From Flavobacterium pallidum (GTDB taxonomy: Bacteria > Bacteroidota > Bacteroidia > Flavobacteriales > Flavobacteriaceae): DNA of 64,000 bases. Below, one piece after another: positions 1 to 10,468 of the stretch (position 1 is its first letter; every line of letters begins with the position of its first letter). The notes beneath the pieces were generated by a model. That model was not told the origin of the DNA. It saw only the letters and a program-made list of their open reading frames with translations, and searched no databases. The position numbers and the translations under genes were made by a program. The stretch lies in assembly GCF_003097535.1 (NCBI RefSeq), contig NZ_CP029187.1:620001-684000 (forward strand). The letters run 5' to 3'.

Positions 1-3000
1 AGCAGTTCCACACTGAAATATTGGTACAATGGTTCGAACAGCGTATATGGCCGTTACAACGAATGGAATGCGAACGGCGTTGGTACCATTGGCAGTACCA
101 AAGGGTTTCCTAACAATGTACAGATCAGCAACACCACCATCCTTGATCTGGGTGCAAACAGCGGCTCAGGCATAGCAAGGGCATTGGCCGGAACCCTGAC
201 AATTGATGACGGTGCGGAACTGCGTATGAGCGGCAGCAGCGCGATGACCCAACCTTTAACCATTGGTGGCGACCTGATCCTCGGGCAGGGTGGTGCGGCG
301 ACGTTGAACCTTTCGGGTAGCAGTGGCGGCGATCTTAAAGTGGGTGGAAACATCAGTTTTACAGGGACCTATAATTTCAATGCCAATAACCGCGCGGTTT
401 ACTTCATAAAAAATGGTACGCAGACTGTTACAGCACCCGTCGGAAGGCCATCTACTTTCAATTACATCTTTTTCCAGCCTGCTACGGGCAGCACCACAAT
501 ACAGCTTGCAGGAGCTGATATGACGATTGCGCCGACATCAACCGGAAGTTTGCTGAACTTCAATAGTGCTTCAGATGTATTCGACCTGAATGGCAGGACG
601 CTTACTTTAGGAAATGCTTCAATAAACAACGGTATCAGCGGATCGGGGACGTTCAAGGGAAGTACGGCTTCTAACATGACATTATTGGGATTGGGCAGTA
701 TCGGGACTTTAAGGTTTACTTCCGGTTCGCAAACGCTGGGCACTTTGACCATGACACGTCAAAACGGTACTTTGGGTGCTGTATTGGGAACTGACCTTGC
801 CGTCAATACGTCTTTGGTACTGACCAATGGATTGCTTGACCTGGCGTCATTCAATATGACACTGGCTTCAGGGGCTGGGGTAAGCGGCGGATCTTCAAAC
901 AGTTTCGTCATTGCCGACGGAAGCGGCGAATTCAGGAAAACCTTCACGACAACAGGCTCTTTTACCTTCCCTATCGGCGACAATACCGTGATTGCAGAAT
1001 ATGCTCCGGCTGCATTGAATTTCACTGCCGGAAGCTTCAGCAGTGCCTATGCCGGAATCAGGCTTGTTGACGCAAAGCATCCTAACAACACGGCATCCAC
1101 AAATTACATCACACGTTATTGGGCTGTCAGTTCCTCCGGGATTTCGTCTCCTACTTATAATTTTACGGGCACATATATTGGTTCTTCGTCCGATATTAAC
1201 GGTACCGAGACTTTGTGCGATTCAGGAAGATGGGACGGCACAAGCTGGACCCTGGGAAGCACTTTGGCATCGAATACCGTTGCTGTCACAGGCCTGACGA
1301 CATTGCCGTCCACAAACCATTTTACAGGGGGAAACCCTTTATCGCCGCCTGAAATCGATTTGCTGGGCAACAGCATTTCGATTACCAATGGCGACAGTAC
1401 GCCATCGGCGGCAGACCATACTGATTTTGGCAGCGTGGCTTTTGCGGGGACAGTCGTGCGTACTTTTACAATTAAAAATACTGGCGCATCGGCATTAAAC
1501 TTATCCGGCACGCCGCGGGTACAACTGAGCGGTTCTTCGTCTTTTTCCGTTACCACGCAACCTTCCGCAGCAAGCGTGCCGGCCAATGGTTCGCTGACAT
1601 TCCAGATCACCTATACTTCAGGTGCTTTCACAGCCGAAAATGCTACGGTCAGCATTTCCAATAACGATTCAGATGAAGGTACTTATACATTTGCCATCAC
1701 TGGCATCGGTACGCCGAGTGTTGCGAGTGATGTGGTCGCTAATGCAGGCTATACTTACAATTCAAATATTGCTTATAAAGACTACCAGGCTTCTGCCATT
1801 ACGAACACCTCAAACTCCATCGATTTACTCAAGTTCGACGTACGTGATGGCGGCGCTTCCGCAGATGCGGACAACCTGCCTACAATCCTGAGCGGCATCA
1901 CCTTTAACGTAACGAACACTTCTATGATTCGATCTGCAGCGCTTTTCAGCGGAAATTCCCTGATAAATGCTTCGCCTACAATAAATACCGGCTCAGGAAC
2001 GATCACCTTCAGCGGATTATCAGGAGCCAATGTAACGGCAGCCGACGGCAGTTCCGCGGGATTGACCTTAAGGGTAACTTTCCTTTCAACGGTGACGGAT
2101 AATACGCAATTCCAGGTAACGATTTCGAATGCGAACGTGAGTGTAGCGGGCAGCAGCACATCCTCATTTTTTAGTTCATTTACGAGTGTCGTGTCCAGCA
2201 CCACTTCGAACAGGAACAGGATTGCCGTAACAGCGGACAGGCTCGTTTTTGTACAGCAGCCATCGGCCACAACAGTGAATTCAGCGATGTCTCCTTCAGT
2301 AACTGTAGCCGGAGTTGATGTAAATGGCAATCGCGACCTGGATTATGTGGGTACCATCAATATTACTTCAACAGGAACTTTGAGTGGAACGCCTGTAAGC
2401 GCTTCCGCCGTTTCGGGTTTGGCTGCATTTGCTTCGCTTACCCATACCGCTGCAGGGACAGGATTAATCCTTACCGCTGCCACGACAGGTCTGGCTTCAG
2501 GCAATACTGTGGATTCATCGACATTTACAATTAGTGCGATTGTAGGCGCTACAGGGGATTACAGGACAAACCCTGCTTTCACGGGTAATGTTTACTTTAA
2601 TTCGACCTCGGCTTCAGGCGGCGTACGCCCCTGGCAAAAATATAATGGCTCCGCCTGGGTTGATGTGACCGGAAGCAGTGCTACGGAAGGACCTGAAGCG
2701 CTTGTTACAAAACCTGGCACCATCTACATCACCAGTGGTTCCAGTATCAGTTTTGCCGGAGGAGGCACTTACAACAATATTTATATTGACATGCCGACAT
2801 CCACAAGCGTGGTCACAGCCGCCAGCAATTCTCCCGGGCTTACCATTGCCTCTGGAAAAACACTTGAAGTAAAAAAAGGCATTTTTGACTGCAGTGGCGC
2901 GTTTGAAATGCTGGGCAGTTCGAGTCTTATAGTAAGGGCCAATGCTGAAATGTGGATTTCCGGCTCCTCATTCTTAAGGAGTCCGACGTCAACTTTTGAA

Positions 3001-6000
3001 GTGGAAAACAATGCTTATGTTGAAGTTTACGGCACCTGGACAAACCACTCCACTGCTGGAATCTGGAACGGTACGGAAATTTTCCATGAGGATTCATGGT
3101 TCAATATTACGAAATGGGTGAACAGCGAAAAACTTTTTGATGCCAATACGAGTATTTCGACCACATCCTATGCCGGAAACGCGGCAATGTTCGGGTACCT
3201 TACCATCGATATCGCATCAGGAGACCTTGCAGGGAACTGGACGGTGTTTCCGGCGAATGCAAACATCTATCTTACGCACAAGGATTTTGAAGTATATAAT
3301 GAAGAAACCGACAACATCAACTTTTATTCCGGAAACACTTCCACCCTCACCGTAGGAGGAAACTTGTATACTGCCGGGAGTGGGAACATCCAGGGACAGA
3401 CAGGGAACGGATCGTTGACCTTTAACGTAAAAGGCAATTATACTAAAGACGGCACCGGGGATTTCAGGTTTCATGTTTCCAATAATGCGGGCAATGTGAT
3501 GAACCTCAATGTTGATGGAAATTTTAGTGTGAATAATGGGTTCTTCGTAATTGATGCGGGGACTACTTCGGGAGCCACCACAAAAGTGAACCTGAAAGGA
3601 AATCTCAAAAAATTACTGGCGGGTAAAATGACCAATTCAAACGTTAACAGTGCCAATATTTCGTTTAACTTTTTGGGTACCGCTGCACAAACTTCGGATC
3701 TTGTTGTAAACACGAGCAATGATATGCTACGGTACAAATTCTTTATAAAAAGCGGTGCCAATGTACAAACAATCAACCAGGACTGGAAACTGGCCGATGC
3801 TTCGTCAATTACGGTAGAATCCGGTGCTACAATGGATTTCGGGTTTACGGGAACAACGGCTTTAAATGTTATTGAAACCACATCAAGTGCCGTAACCTCA
3901 TTTATACTGAATTCAGGCGGGACCTTGAAAATATCTTCCCCGTCAGGGATAACAGCGTCAGGCAGTGGAAATGTGCAGACCGACACGCGAAGCTATACGG
4001 CACCTTCCTCTACATTCCACTATATCGGAAAAGCAAATCAGGCTACCGGTGATGGTATTACCACAGCTTCAAACAGTAAAACAATCATTTGTGAACTTAA
4101 TGCCGATAGCCTGCAATTGTCGCTTACAAATTCCACTGCGATTACCACGCCAGGACTTTTAAACATCAAAAAAGGGCAGGTGATCGAAACGAGTTCTTCT
4201 TATATTACAGGAAGCACGGGCGGGTTGACTATGGAATCCAATACCTACTACCAGGTCGCTGCACTTTCAGCATCTGGCAGCGATGTCATTCCGCGTCTGG
4301 ATGGCATCTCGAATGCTTACACGCTTAACGGTGGAACTATTGAGCTTAACGGTGCGGGTGCGCAAACGCTCCGGGGTTCGAGAAGCTACAGGAACCTGAT
4401 TTTTTCCAATACGGGAACGAAAACTGTTTCCTCATCAATCAGCACAATTAGCGGAACCGTCACAGTCGCAAATGATGTTGTATTGGATGTCGCCAGCCAC
4501 AACATGGGCGGCAGCGGAACAAACCTTACGATGGCCAACACATCACAGTACAAAAACAGTGGTAGTGGTAGCAAGCCGGATGCCACTGGAACCTATACGT
4601 TAAGCTCCGGCTCAACAATTGAATTTTACGGAACGTCGGCTACGGTGATCCGTCTGGGGTCGCCGATTAACTATGCCAATGTGATTGTTAACGGCACAAA
4701 TGTATCGACTTCATCGACGATAACGGGCCTCAGGCTGCAGTCAGGAACTACCTTTACGGTGAAAAACGGTGCCACCTTTGGTATGATTAACAGCGCTGGT
4801 TTCAGTGGCGCTGCCGCTACCGCAATCGACAGTGCAAATTCGCCAACAATTACGCTGGAAACCGGATCAACTATAGATTATGCAGGCGCTAACCAAAGCC
4901 TCACGGCATTTTCACCTTCCTATTATAATTTAAAAGTTTCAGGAACAGGCACGAAGACCATTCCGGGTTCTTCGGAGATACTCATCGGAAATAACCTATC
5001 GGTTACAGCCAGTACATTGCAAATCGATGCCAATAAATTACTCACTGTCACCAATGCTATAAACAGTATTGATGATGCGATTGAAGTAAAGAATAACGGC
5101 AATCTCGTGCAAATCAATAACGGCATCGCCGATACCGGTAAAATCAAAGCGACCAGGATCAGCAGGGCCATGGTAGAAAACGATTATGTGTATTGGGGAT
5201 CTCCTGTACAGGAGAACGTGATTTCTCAACTGCCTTCCGGTTTTGATACTTCATACGAATGGACTCTGGACGGCAACTATGACGGACATTGGGATGGCCT
5301 CTCGGCAACCACTGCAGGACGTGGATTTATCACCAGGATAAGTGCTGCGGGGCAAGGGGCAACCCAAAGTTTTGTATTCAACGGCACTCCTAATAACGGT
5401 GTAGTGACTGTTGCAGGCGACAGCTATGACAACGGTGTCACGCAATCTTCAGGAAACTCCATATTGCTTGGAAATCCATATCCTTCGGCGATTTATGCTT
5501 CCTCTTTCATTACTGATGCCGCCAATCTGGGAAAAATCGGAGGGACGCTCTATTTCTGGACTTCGTCAACAACATACGCTGGCGGGGAATACAACACCAA
5601 CGATTATGCAACATGGAATCTTTCAGGCGCGACAGGCGTAAAAGCCTCGACGGATGTCTCAGGTACTGACGATCTGAAACCCACCGGAAAGATCGCTTCA
5701 GGTCAGGGATTTTTTGCCGTATTGCTGACCGATTACAACGTTACTTTCAACAATAATATGCGTGTACGTACCACTGCAGATAATACGCAGTTTTTCAGAA
5801 ATAACAATGAAGTACAAACCGTTTCCGATGAAGGCAAGTTGTGGTTAAACCTCAGCAATGACAATCATGCTTTCAGGCAAATGCTCGTAGCCTATGTTGA
5901 TGGTGCCACAAATGGTTATGATAATCTTTTTGATGGAAACAGCATTACCGCCAATGAAATCAATTTCTATTCTTTGATCGATCAGAAAAACCTTGTGATA

Positions 6001-6495
6001 CAGGGCAGGGCATTGCCTTTTGCGGATACCGACTTGGTCCCCTTGGGGATGCGTGTCACCAATGCCGGCAACTATACTGTAACATTGGACAGCACTGAAG
6101 GGTTTTTCGCTGAAAATCAGGACATCTATCTCGAAGATTTGCAGTTGGGTGTCATCCATGACCTCAAAACCGGGCCTTATCAATTCAATACGGATGCGGG
6201 TACATTTGACAGCCGCTTTGTCTTAAGATACACCAATGGAATTTTGGGGATGGATATCATGGAGTCAGATAATATCAAAATGGCTGTGAATAAAAACCTA
6301 CTTTCCATAAAATCAGACAAAGAAAGCATGTCGGCAATTACCATATTCGACATTGCGGGGAGAAAGGTTTTTGAGGCCAGCCAGCTCAACTCCAACGAAT
6401 TCTCTGCGCGTGACATTGTACTCAACCACCAGACGCTGGTTGTAAAAATCACATTGGCCAACGGCAATATCGCCACGAAAAAAATAGTGTACTAA
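1..6495 (+). CDS. Giant T9SS-sorted cell-surface protein, 5' truncated by window edge
   Basis: The reading frame is open from base 1, so the gene starts upstream of the window; 2164 residues are visible. Most of the protein is Ser/Thr/Gly/Asn-rich beta-strand repeats of the kind that form beta-helices or sheets in Bacteroidota surface proteins. Around window residues 450-575 there is a choice-of-anchor D (Ig-like) stretch. From about residue 1694 a module with WGSPV, GNPYPS and GQGFF motifs begins; it is homologous to the C-terminal part of the protein at 58003-60552. The last ~70 residues form a T9SS type A sorting domain ending KKIVY, so the protein should cross the outer membrane through the T9SS and be anchored or released. 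Its function is probably adhesion or matrix, but the sequence shows no catalytic motif. A bidirectional terminator follows 18 bases after the stop. Confidence 0.9.
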   Translation, partial: SSSTLKYWYNGSNSVYGRYNEWNANGVGTIGSTKGFPNNVQISNTTILDLGANSGSGIARALAGTLTIDDGAELRMSGSSAMTQPLTIGGDLILGQGGAATLNLSGSSGGDLKVGGNISFTGTYNFNANNRAVYFIKNGTQTVTAPVGRPSTFNYIFFQPATGSTTIQLAGADMTIAPTSTGSLLNFNSASDVFDLNGRTLTLGNASINNGISGSGTFKGSTASNMTLLGLGSIGTLRFTSGSQTLGTLTMTRQNGTLGAVLGTDLAVNTSLVLTNGLLDLASFNMTLASGAGVSGGSSNSFVIADGSGEFRKTFTTTGSFTFPIGDNTVIAEYAPAALNFTAGSFSSAYAGIRLVDAKHPNNTASTNYITRYWAVSSSGISSPTYNFTGTYIGSSSDINGTETLCDSGRWDGTSWTLGSTLASNTVAVTGLTTLPSTNHFTGGNPLSPPEIDLLGNSISITNGDSTPSAADHTDFGSVAFAGTVVRTFTIKNTGASALNLSGTPRVQLSGSSSFSVTTQPSAASVPANGSLTFQITYTSGAFTAENATVSISNNDSDEGTYTFAITGIGTPSVASDVVANAGYTYNSNIAYKDYQASAITNTSNSIDLLKFDVRDGGASADADNLPTILSGITFNVTNTSMIRSAALFSGNSLINASPTINTGSGTITFSGLSGANVTAADGSSAGLTLRVTFLSTVTDNTQFQVTISNANVSVAGSSTSSFFSSFTSVVSSTTSNRNRIAVTADRLVFVQQPSATTVNSAMSPSVTVAGVDVNGNRDLDYVGTINITSTGTLSGTPVSASAVSGLAAFASLTHTAAGTGLILTAATTGLASGNTVDSSTFTISAIVGATGDYRTNPAFTGNVYFNSTSASGGVRPWQKYNGSAWVDVTGSSATEGPEALVTKPGTIYITSGSSISFAGGGTYNNIYIDMPTSTSVVTAASNSPGLTIASGKTLEVKKGIFDCSGAFEMLGSSSLIVRANAEMWISGSSFLRSPTSTFEVENNAYVEVYGTWTNHSTAGIWNGTEIFHEDSWFNITKWVNSEKLFDANTSISTTSYAGNAAMFGYLTIDIASGDLAGNWTVFPANANIYLTHKDFEVYNEETDNINFYSGNTSTLTVGGNLYTAGSGNIQGQTGNGSLTFNVKGNYTKDGTGDFRFHVSNNAGNVMNLNVDGNFSVNNGFFVIDAGTTSGATTKVNLKGNLKKLLAGKMTNSNVNSANISFNFLGTAAQTSDLVVNTSNDMLRYKFFIKSGANVQTINQDWKLADASSITVESGATMDFGFTGTTALNVIETTSSAVTSFILNSGGTLKISSPSGITASGSGNVQTDTRSYTAPSSTFHYIGKANQATGDGITTASNSKTIICELNADSLQLSLTNSTAITTPGLLNIKKGQVIETSSSYITGSTGGLTMESNTYYQVAALSASGSDVIPRLDGISNAYTLNGGTIELNGAGAQTLRGSRSYRNLIFSNTGTKTVSSSISTISGTVTVANDVVLDVASHNMGGSGTNLTMANTSQYKNSGSGSKPDATGTYTLSSGSTIEFYGTSATVIRLGSPINYANVIVNGTNVSTSSTITGLRLQSGTTFTVKNGATFGMINSAGFSGAAATAIDSANSPTITLETGSTIDYAGANQSLTAFSPSYYNLKVSGTGTKTIPGSSEILIGNNLSVTASTLQIDANKLLTVTNAINSIDDAIEVKNNGNLVQINNGIADTGKIKATRISRAMVENDYVYWGSPVQENVISQLPSGFDTSYEWTLDGNYDGHWDGLSATTAGRGFITRISAAGQGATQSFVFNGTPNNGVVTVAGDSYDNGVTQSSGNSILLGNPYPSAIYASSFITDAANLGKIGGTLYFWTSSTTYAGGEYNTNDYATWNLSGATGVKASTDVSGTDDLKPTGKIASGQGFFAVLLTDYNVTFNNNMRVRTTADNTQFFRNNNEVQTVSDEGKLWLNLSNDNHAFRQMLVAYVDGATNGYDNLFDGNSITANEINFYSLIDQKNLVIQGRALPFADTDLVPLGMRVTNAGNYTVTLDSTEGFFAENQDIYLEDLQLGVIHDLKTGPYQFNTDAGTFDSRFVLRYTNGILGMDIMESDNIKMAVNKNLLSIKSDKESMSAITIFDIAGRKVFEASQLNSNEFSARDIVLNHQTLVVKITLANGNIATKKIVY

Positions 6496-6512
6496 AATAA
6501 AATCTGAAACTG

Positions 6513-6543
6513 AAAAAGCCCGTCATATCAAGCGGGCTTTTTT
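6513..6543. terminator. Bidirectional rho-independent terminator
   Basis: Arms AAAAAGCCCG and CGGGCTTTTTT enclose a 10-base loop. It has A/T runs on both sides and lies between two convergent genes, so it can end both transcripts. Confidence 0.85.
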
Positions 6544-6550
6544 AATGGGA

Positions 6551-7417
6551 TTATTTCGCCAGTTTATTGTTGGTCCTGATAACCGCCTGCTCATTCTTAT
6601 AATCAATCCATTCCTGACCTTTCCATTTGCGCATAAAAACATCGTAATGGCGCATAATCAGGATATTGTAAACTGCTTTGGATAAATTCATCGCATTGCG
6701 CGGAAACGCACGAAGGCTCATCGAAAATCCCGGAGTCAAGTATTTCATATAATGCCAATACCCTTCCGGCATGTAGAGCATTTCTCCATGGTTCAGGTCG
6801 CACACAAAGCCTTTCGCATTCTTAAGTGCGGGCCATTTTTCGTAATCGGGATTGTCAAAGTCGATGTCTTCCCTTGCAATCAGTGCATGAGGCACTTTAT
6901 ACATGAACCTGGTTTCGCTTTGCGGAAAAATCACGCAGCGCTTTTTTCCATGGAAATGAAAATGAAGGATGTTCGAATAATCAATGTCATAATGCATGAA
7001 CACTTTAGAATTTTCCCCGCCAAAAAAAAGCATCGGCAATTGCCTGATCAGCCTGAGCCCGATATCTGGCCATTTAAAATCGAATTTCAGCAACGGCACT
7101 TCTTTCATCAGATTGTAAAGGAAGATACGGTAATTCGTGGGTCCGGACTGAAGCATGTCAACATACTCAGACATCTTCATCTTCTTGTGGGCCTCGTTGA
7201 AACCTTCAGTATGTGACACCGGGCGGTCATCATACAACGGCACGATCTTGTCTCCGGCGACTGCCTTGATATAGTTCAAATCCCATTTAGCGAAAGCGGG
7301 CCAGTCATTAACGAGCTGCTCTACCACAACGGGTTTCTGTTTCTTTACATAATTATTGTAAAAATCTACTTTGGTGATAGTCTTTACGCGTTCAATTTGG
7401 GTTAAGTTCAGACTCAT
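6551..7417 (-). CDS. Cupin-like (JmjC/cupin_8) protein, putative Fe(II)/2-oxoglutarate oxygenase
   Basis: This 288-residue protein resembles the cupin_8/JmjC-like group, which includes protein hydroxylases of the FIH type. The metal site is visible as H142-x-D144 in the MHYDID strand, with a likely distal His at 222 (MPEGYWHYMKY). The N-terminal part carries the usual region around residues 25-65 (KPVVVEQLVNDWPAF). These residues support Fe(II) and 2-oxoglutarate chemistry; the substrate cannot be told from the sequence. It is soluble, with no signal peptide. It appears to be a single-gene unit: the terminator of the upstream bioB lies between them, and its own 3' end uses the shared terminator at 6513-6543. 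Confidence 0.8.
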   Translation of the reverse strand: MSLNLTQIERVKTITKVDFYNNYVKKQKPVVVEQLVNDWPAFAKWDLNYIKAVAGDKIVPLYDDRPVSHTEGFNEAHKKMKMSEYVDMLQSGPTNYRIFLYNLMKEVPLLKFDFKWPDIGLRLIRQLPMLFFGGENSKVFMHYDIDYSNILHFHFHGKKRCVIFPQSETRFMYKVPHALIAREDIDFDNPDYEKWPALKNAKGFVCDLNHGEMLYMPEGYWHYMKYLTPGFSMSLRAFPRNAMNLSKAVYNILIMRHYDVFMRKWKGQEWIDYKNEQAVIRTNNKLAK

Positions 7418-7443
7418 AAACGGAGTTGCAAACGAAATAAATT

Positions 7444-7473
7444 AAAAAAATGCCTTTGATGGTGTCAAAGGCA
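7444..7473 (-). terminator. Terminator downstream of bioB
   Basis: On the minus strand, TGCCTTTGA pairs with TCAAAGGCA across a 5-base loop and is followed by seven T. It lies 54 bases after the bioB stop and before the cupin gene. Confidence 0.85.
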
Positions 7474-7526
7474 AAGTTAAAAAACCAAAATTTTTAATAA
7501 TATATATTTAACAAAACCGAAACATA

Positions 7527-8615
7527 TCAGACTTTCGATTTTTGTGATGCCTCAAGATTTCTTTCGATCGTATGGCCTGGCCGCGACCATTTTGGCTTTT
7601 CGCCTAAAGCACTGAATTTTGACTGATCTGCCTCTACAGTTTCAGGCTGTGCGGCTTTTACGAAAGGTTTCTGCGGAATCAATCCCAGCATTTCAAACAT
7701 CTTCATGTCTTCATTGACATCCGGATTTGGCGTGGTCAGTAATTTGTCTCCGGCAAAAATGGAGTTTGCTCCGGCAAAAAAGCACATCGCCTGCCCTTCA
7801 CGGCTCATATTCATCCGCCCAGCGGAAAGCCTTACCTGTGTTTGCGGCATGACAATCCTTGTAGTGGCTACCATACGGATCATTTCCCAGATTTCGACAG
7901 GCTTCTCTTCTTCCATTGGCGTGCCTTCCACAGCAACAAGGGCATTGATCGGCACGGATTCCGGTTGCGGGCTTAATGTTGCCAAAGCGACGAGCATTCC
8001 TGCACGGTCTTCAATGCTTTCACCCATCCCGATGATTCCGCCGCTGCAGACAGTGACGTTGGTCTTACGCACATTCTCGATGGTTTGCAGACGGTCTTCA
8101 AACCCACGCGTTGAAATGACTTCCTTATAATATTCTTCGGACGTATCAAGGTTGTGGTTGTATGCATAAAGTCCGGCTTCAGCAAGCCTGTGCGCCTGGT
8201 TCTCCGTAAGCATGCCTAGAGTGCAGCATACCTCCATATCGAGCTTGTTGATCGTACGCACCATCTCGAGTACCTGGTCAAACTCAGGGCCGTCTTTTAC
8301 ATTTCGCCACGCTGCGCCCATGCACACACGCGATGACCCGCTTGCCTTGGCACGCAAAGCCTGTGCTTTGACATGGCTGACGGTCATCAGGTCATTGCCC
8401 TCAATTTCAGTATGGTAACGTGCCGCTTGCGGGCAGTATCCACAATCTTCTGGGCAGCCGCCGGTCTTGATAGACAATAACGTGGATACCTGTACTACAT
8501 TCGGGTCGTGGAATTGGCGATGAACGGTTGCCGCTTCAAAGAGCAGGTCCATCATCGGTTTATTATAGATTGCGATAATTTCGTCTTTAGTCCAGTCGTT
8601 TCTTGAAACACTCAT
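7527..8615 (-). CDS. bioB: Biotin synthase
   Basis: BioB is a radical SAM enzyme that inserts sulfur into dethiobiotin in the last step of biotin synthesis. The 362-residue protein has the radical SAM [4Fe-4S] cysteines C54, C58 and C61 ([11 protein letters not shown]) and the usual TIM-barrel motifs, including the GIIGMGE and [10 protein letters not shown] regions. Length is normal for the family with a modest C-terminal tail. No other biotin gene lies nearby and no BirA-like operator is obvious to me. A possible -7 box (TATTTTTG, minus strand, 8644-8637) precedes the start. It ends at its own terminator. Confidence 0.96.
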   Translation of the reverse strand: MSVSRNDWTKDEIIAIYNKPMMDLLFEAATVHRQFHDPNVVQVSTLLSIKTGGCPEDCGYCPQAARYHTEIEGNDLMTVSHVKAQALRAKASGSSRVCMGAAWRNVKDGPEFDQVLEMVRTINKLDMEVCCTLGMLTENQAHRLAEAGLYAYNHNLDTSEEYYKEVISTRGFEDRLQTIENVRKTNVTVCSGGIIGMGESIEDRAGMLVALATLSPQPESVPINALVAVEGTPMEEEKPVEIWEMIRMVATTRIVMPQTQVRLSAGRMNMSREGQAMCFFAGANSIFAGDKLLTTPNPDVNEDMKMFEMLGLIPQKPFVKAAQPETVEADQSKFSALGEKPKWSRPGHTIERNLEASQKSKV

Positions 8616-8704
8616 AAACTTGTTTTAATGTTGGTTCAAAAATAACGAATTCACCCGGAACGGAAAAACATCCTGCGGCAAAGTTTGAATGAGAGGATTT
8701 CACA

Positions 8705-8732
8705 TAAAAAAAGACCATATAATGACGGCCTT
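8705..8732 (-). terminator. Terminator for the 8757-9209 gene
   Basis: On the minus strand, AAGGCC pairs with GGTCTT (one G-T pair) and is followed by a T run; it starts 25 bases after the stop codon of the small membrane protein gene. Confidence 0.65.
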
Positions 8733-8756
8733 CTTTAAATTTTATATGTGATATGA

Positions 8757-9209
8757 TTAGTCGACACGATTTATTTTCTCGACTTTGTTTTTCCAGAACT
8801 GCATCAGGCAGAAGGAAACAATCATCGAAGCGGCTACGGATTCAAACAGCAACCCTATACAATACGTATAAATGGAAATGCCGCCTCCGGCAAAAAGAAA
8901 TTCATCCGACAGGTTTTGCAGATATGTCTCTCCTCCCTTGTAATAGATTAAAGACAATAATCCTGCCACACTTAATATCGCGCCAATCATGGAAGTAATG
9001 ATTGCCGAAATCAGGTTGGTATTGTATCCCCTTATGCCATCATTATAATTTTGGCTCAGCGTCCGGTTGACCCCGTAAATCACAATAAAGACGTTGAGCA
9101 CCCGCAGGTAAAAATGGCTGGAAAGGCCCAGCGCATCCATAATTAAAAAGTAAATTCCTATTCCTAAGAAAATGATAAATCCGTTGATGAATTCTCTAGA
9201 TAGTTTCAT
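8757..9209 (-). CDS. Small four-helix membrane protein of unknown function
   Basis: The frame is open further upstream, but the start chosen (ATG at 9209, MKLSREFINGF) puts the first hydrophobic helix in its normal position and gives 150 residues. About four membrane segments are visible: near residues 9-25, 33-48, 68-88 and 110-133. I do not recognise a catalytic motif. It looks like one of the small four-helix membrane proteins common in Flavobacteriia (the DUF4199 type is a possibility I cannot confirm). It is flanked by bioB and ribF on the same strand, but gaps of about 140-150 bases and its own terminator suggest separate transcription. Confidence 0.7.
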   Translation of the reverse strand: MKLSREFINGFIIFLGIGIYFLIMDALGLSSHFYLRVLNVFIVIYGVNRTLSQNYNDGIRGYNTNLISAIITSMIGAILSVAGLLSLIYYKGGETYLQNLSDEFLFAGGGISIYTYCIGLLFESVAASMIVSFCLMQFWKNKVEKINRVD

Positions 9210-9361
9210 GATAATCCGGTTTTTGGTTAATGTAAAAAGATGTTTTATCTTATACAACCTAAAATTACGAATTAATCTTTGCAAAGCTTTTCAAATGGCC
9301 TTACAAAATTCCCATTTTAATAAACTTTTAATAATCATTTAAGCAGAAAATGACTTGGGAG

Positions 9362-10300
9362 TTAAGATTCTGATTTTCTGTTTCCTATATATGAAAGCGA
9401 GAATTCTTTGTCTTCACGGAGTTTGTGCTGAAGCATTTCAATCGTACCGAACTTCTCCTCATCCCTGATTTTGCAAAGTACAGAAACCGTAATCTCACGA
9501 TCATACAGGTCTTTTTCAAAATCAAAATAATTCACTTCTATGGTTTGTGAAGTCCCACCCACGGTAGGATTTGTCCCGATACTCATCATACCGTACACCT
9601 TTTGCCCGTCAATGAAACTGCTGACGACATAAATCCCGATGGCCGGAATCAGTTTATAATCGTCGCTGATATAGAGGTTTGCCGTAGGGTAACCGAGCTG
9701 ACGGCCCAACTGGCGGCCCTTAACAACGGTACCGCTGAAAAAATAATCATAGCCAAGATATTGGTTTGCCAGCGCTATTTCGCCGGAAATCAATGCATTC
9801 CTGATTTTGGTAGAACTGATGGAGATGTCATTGATTTCGAGTGAGGAAATTTGTTCCACCTCAAAATCATAAGTTTCACCAAAACCGATCAGGTCGTTGA
9901 TATCGGCGGTGCGGTTCCTTCCGAAGCGGTGGTCATGGCCTATGATGATTTTCCGGATATTGAATTTTGCAACGAGGATGTCCCTTACGAATTCTTCCGC
10001 GGTAAGCCTTGAGAAATTTTTATCGAACGGATGGATCACAAGATTATCCAAACCCGTCTGTTGAAGCAATTCACATTTTTCTGCCATGGTATTCAGAAGC
10101 CTGATATCGCTTCCTTCCTGCAGCACCACGCGGGGGTGTGGAAAAAAAGTCAACAACAGTGTTTCCAGTCCGGCACCCGCGCTTTGCATGAGCCGCTCTA
10201 TGATTTTCCGGTGTCCGGTATGCACGCCGTCAAAAGTCCCGAGGGTCACTACGGTGCCGTTACCTGGCGTGAAATCATCAATGGAATTAAAAACTTTCAA
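9362..10300 (-). CDS. ribF: Bifunctional riboflavin kinase / FAD synthetase
   Basis: RibF phosphorylates riboflavin to FMN and adenylylates FMN to FAD. The N-terminal FMN adenylyltransferase domain shows GTFDGVHTGH at residues 21-30 and the signature SSTKIR near 162-167. The C-terminal riboflavin kinase domain has the GYPTAN motif near residue 203. The start is TTG at 10300 (product begins MKVFNSIDDF), which gives 312 residues, the normal family length; an in-frame ATG at 10351 would add 17 residues not typical of RibF. Cytosolic. The gene is divergent from the metalloprotease gene. Confidence 0.95.
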   Translation of the reverse strand: MKVFNSIDDFTPGNGTVVTLGTFDGVHTGHRKIIERLMQSAGAGLETLLLTFFPHPRVVLQEGSDIRLLNTMAEKCELLQQTGLDNLVIHPFDKNFSRLTAEEFVRDILVAKFNIRKIIIGHDHRFGRNRTADINDLIGFGETYDFEVEQISSLEINDISISSTKIRNALISGEIALANQYLGYDYFFSGTVVKGRQLGRQLGYPTANLYISDDYKLIPAIGIYVVSSFIDGQKVYGMMSIGTNPTVGGTSQTIEVNYFDFEKDLYDREITVSVLCKIRDEEKFGTIEMLQHKLREDKEFSLSYIGNRKSES

Positions 10301-10411
10301 GCTTGTGCATTTATACTGCAAATTTATACCATCTGCCCAAATTACAGGCATTTATCAAACTTAAATTTATATTGAGAAAGAAATATCTTATTTCTTAAAA
10401 AGCAGGTTATT

Positions 10412-10445
10412 TTGAGCTATAGTTCTACGGAATTTACTAAATTTG
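10412..10445 (+). promoter_or_regulatory. Bacteroidota-type promoter for the secreted metalloprotease
   Basis: A TTG at 10412-10414 and TAAATTTG at 10438-10445 are 23 bases apart, matching the flavobacterial TTG / TAnnTTTG consensus at the long end of the spacing range. The box lies 24 bases before the ATG. Confidence 0.55.
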
Positions 10446-10468
10446 ACTGAAAATTAAACCTTTATGCA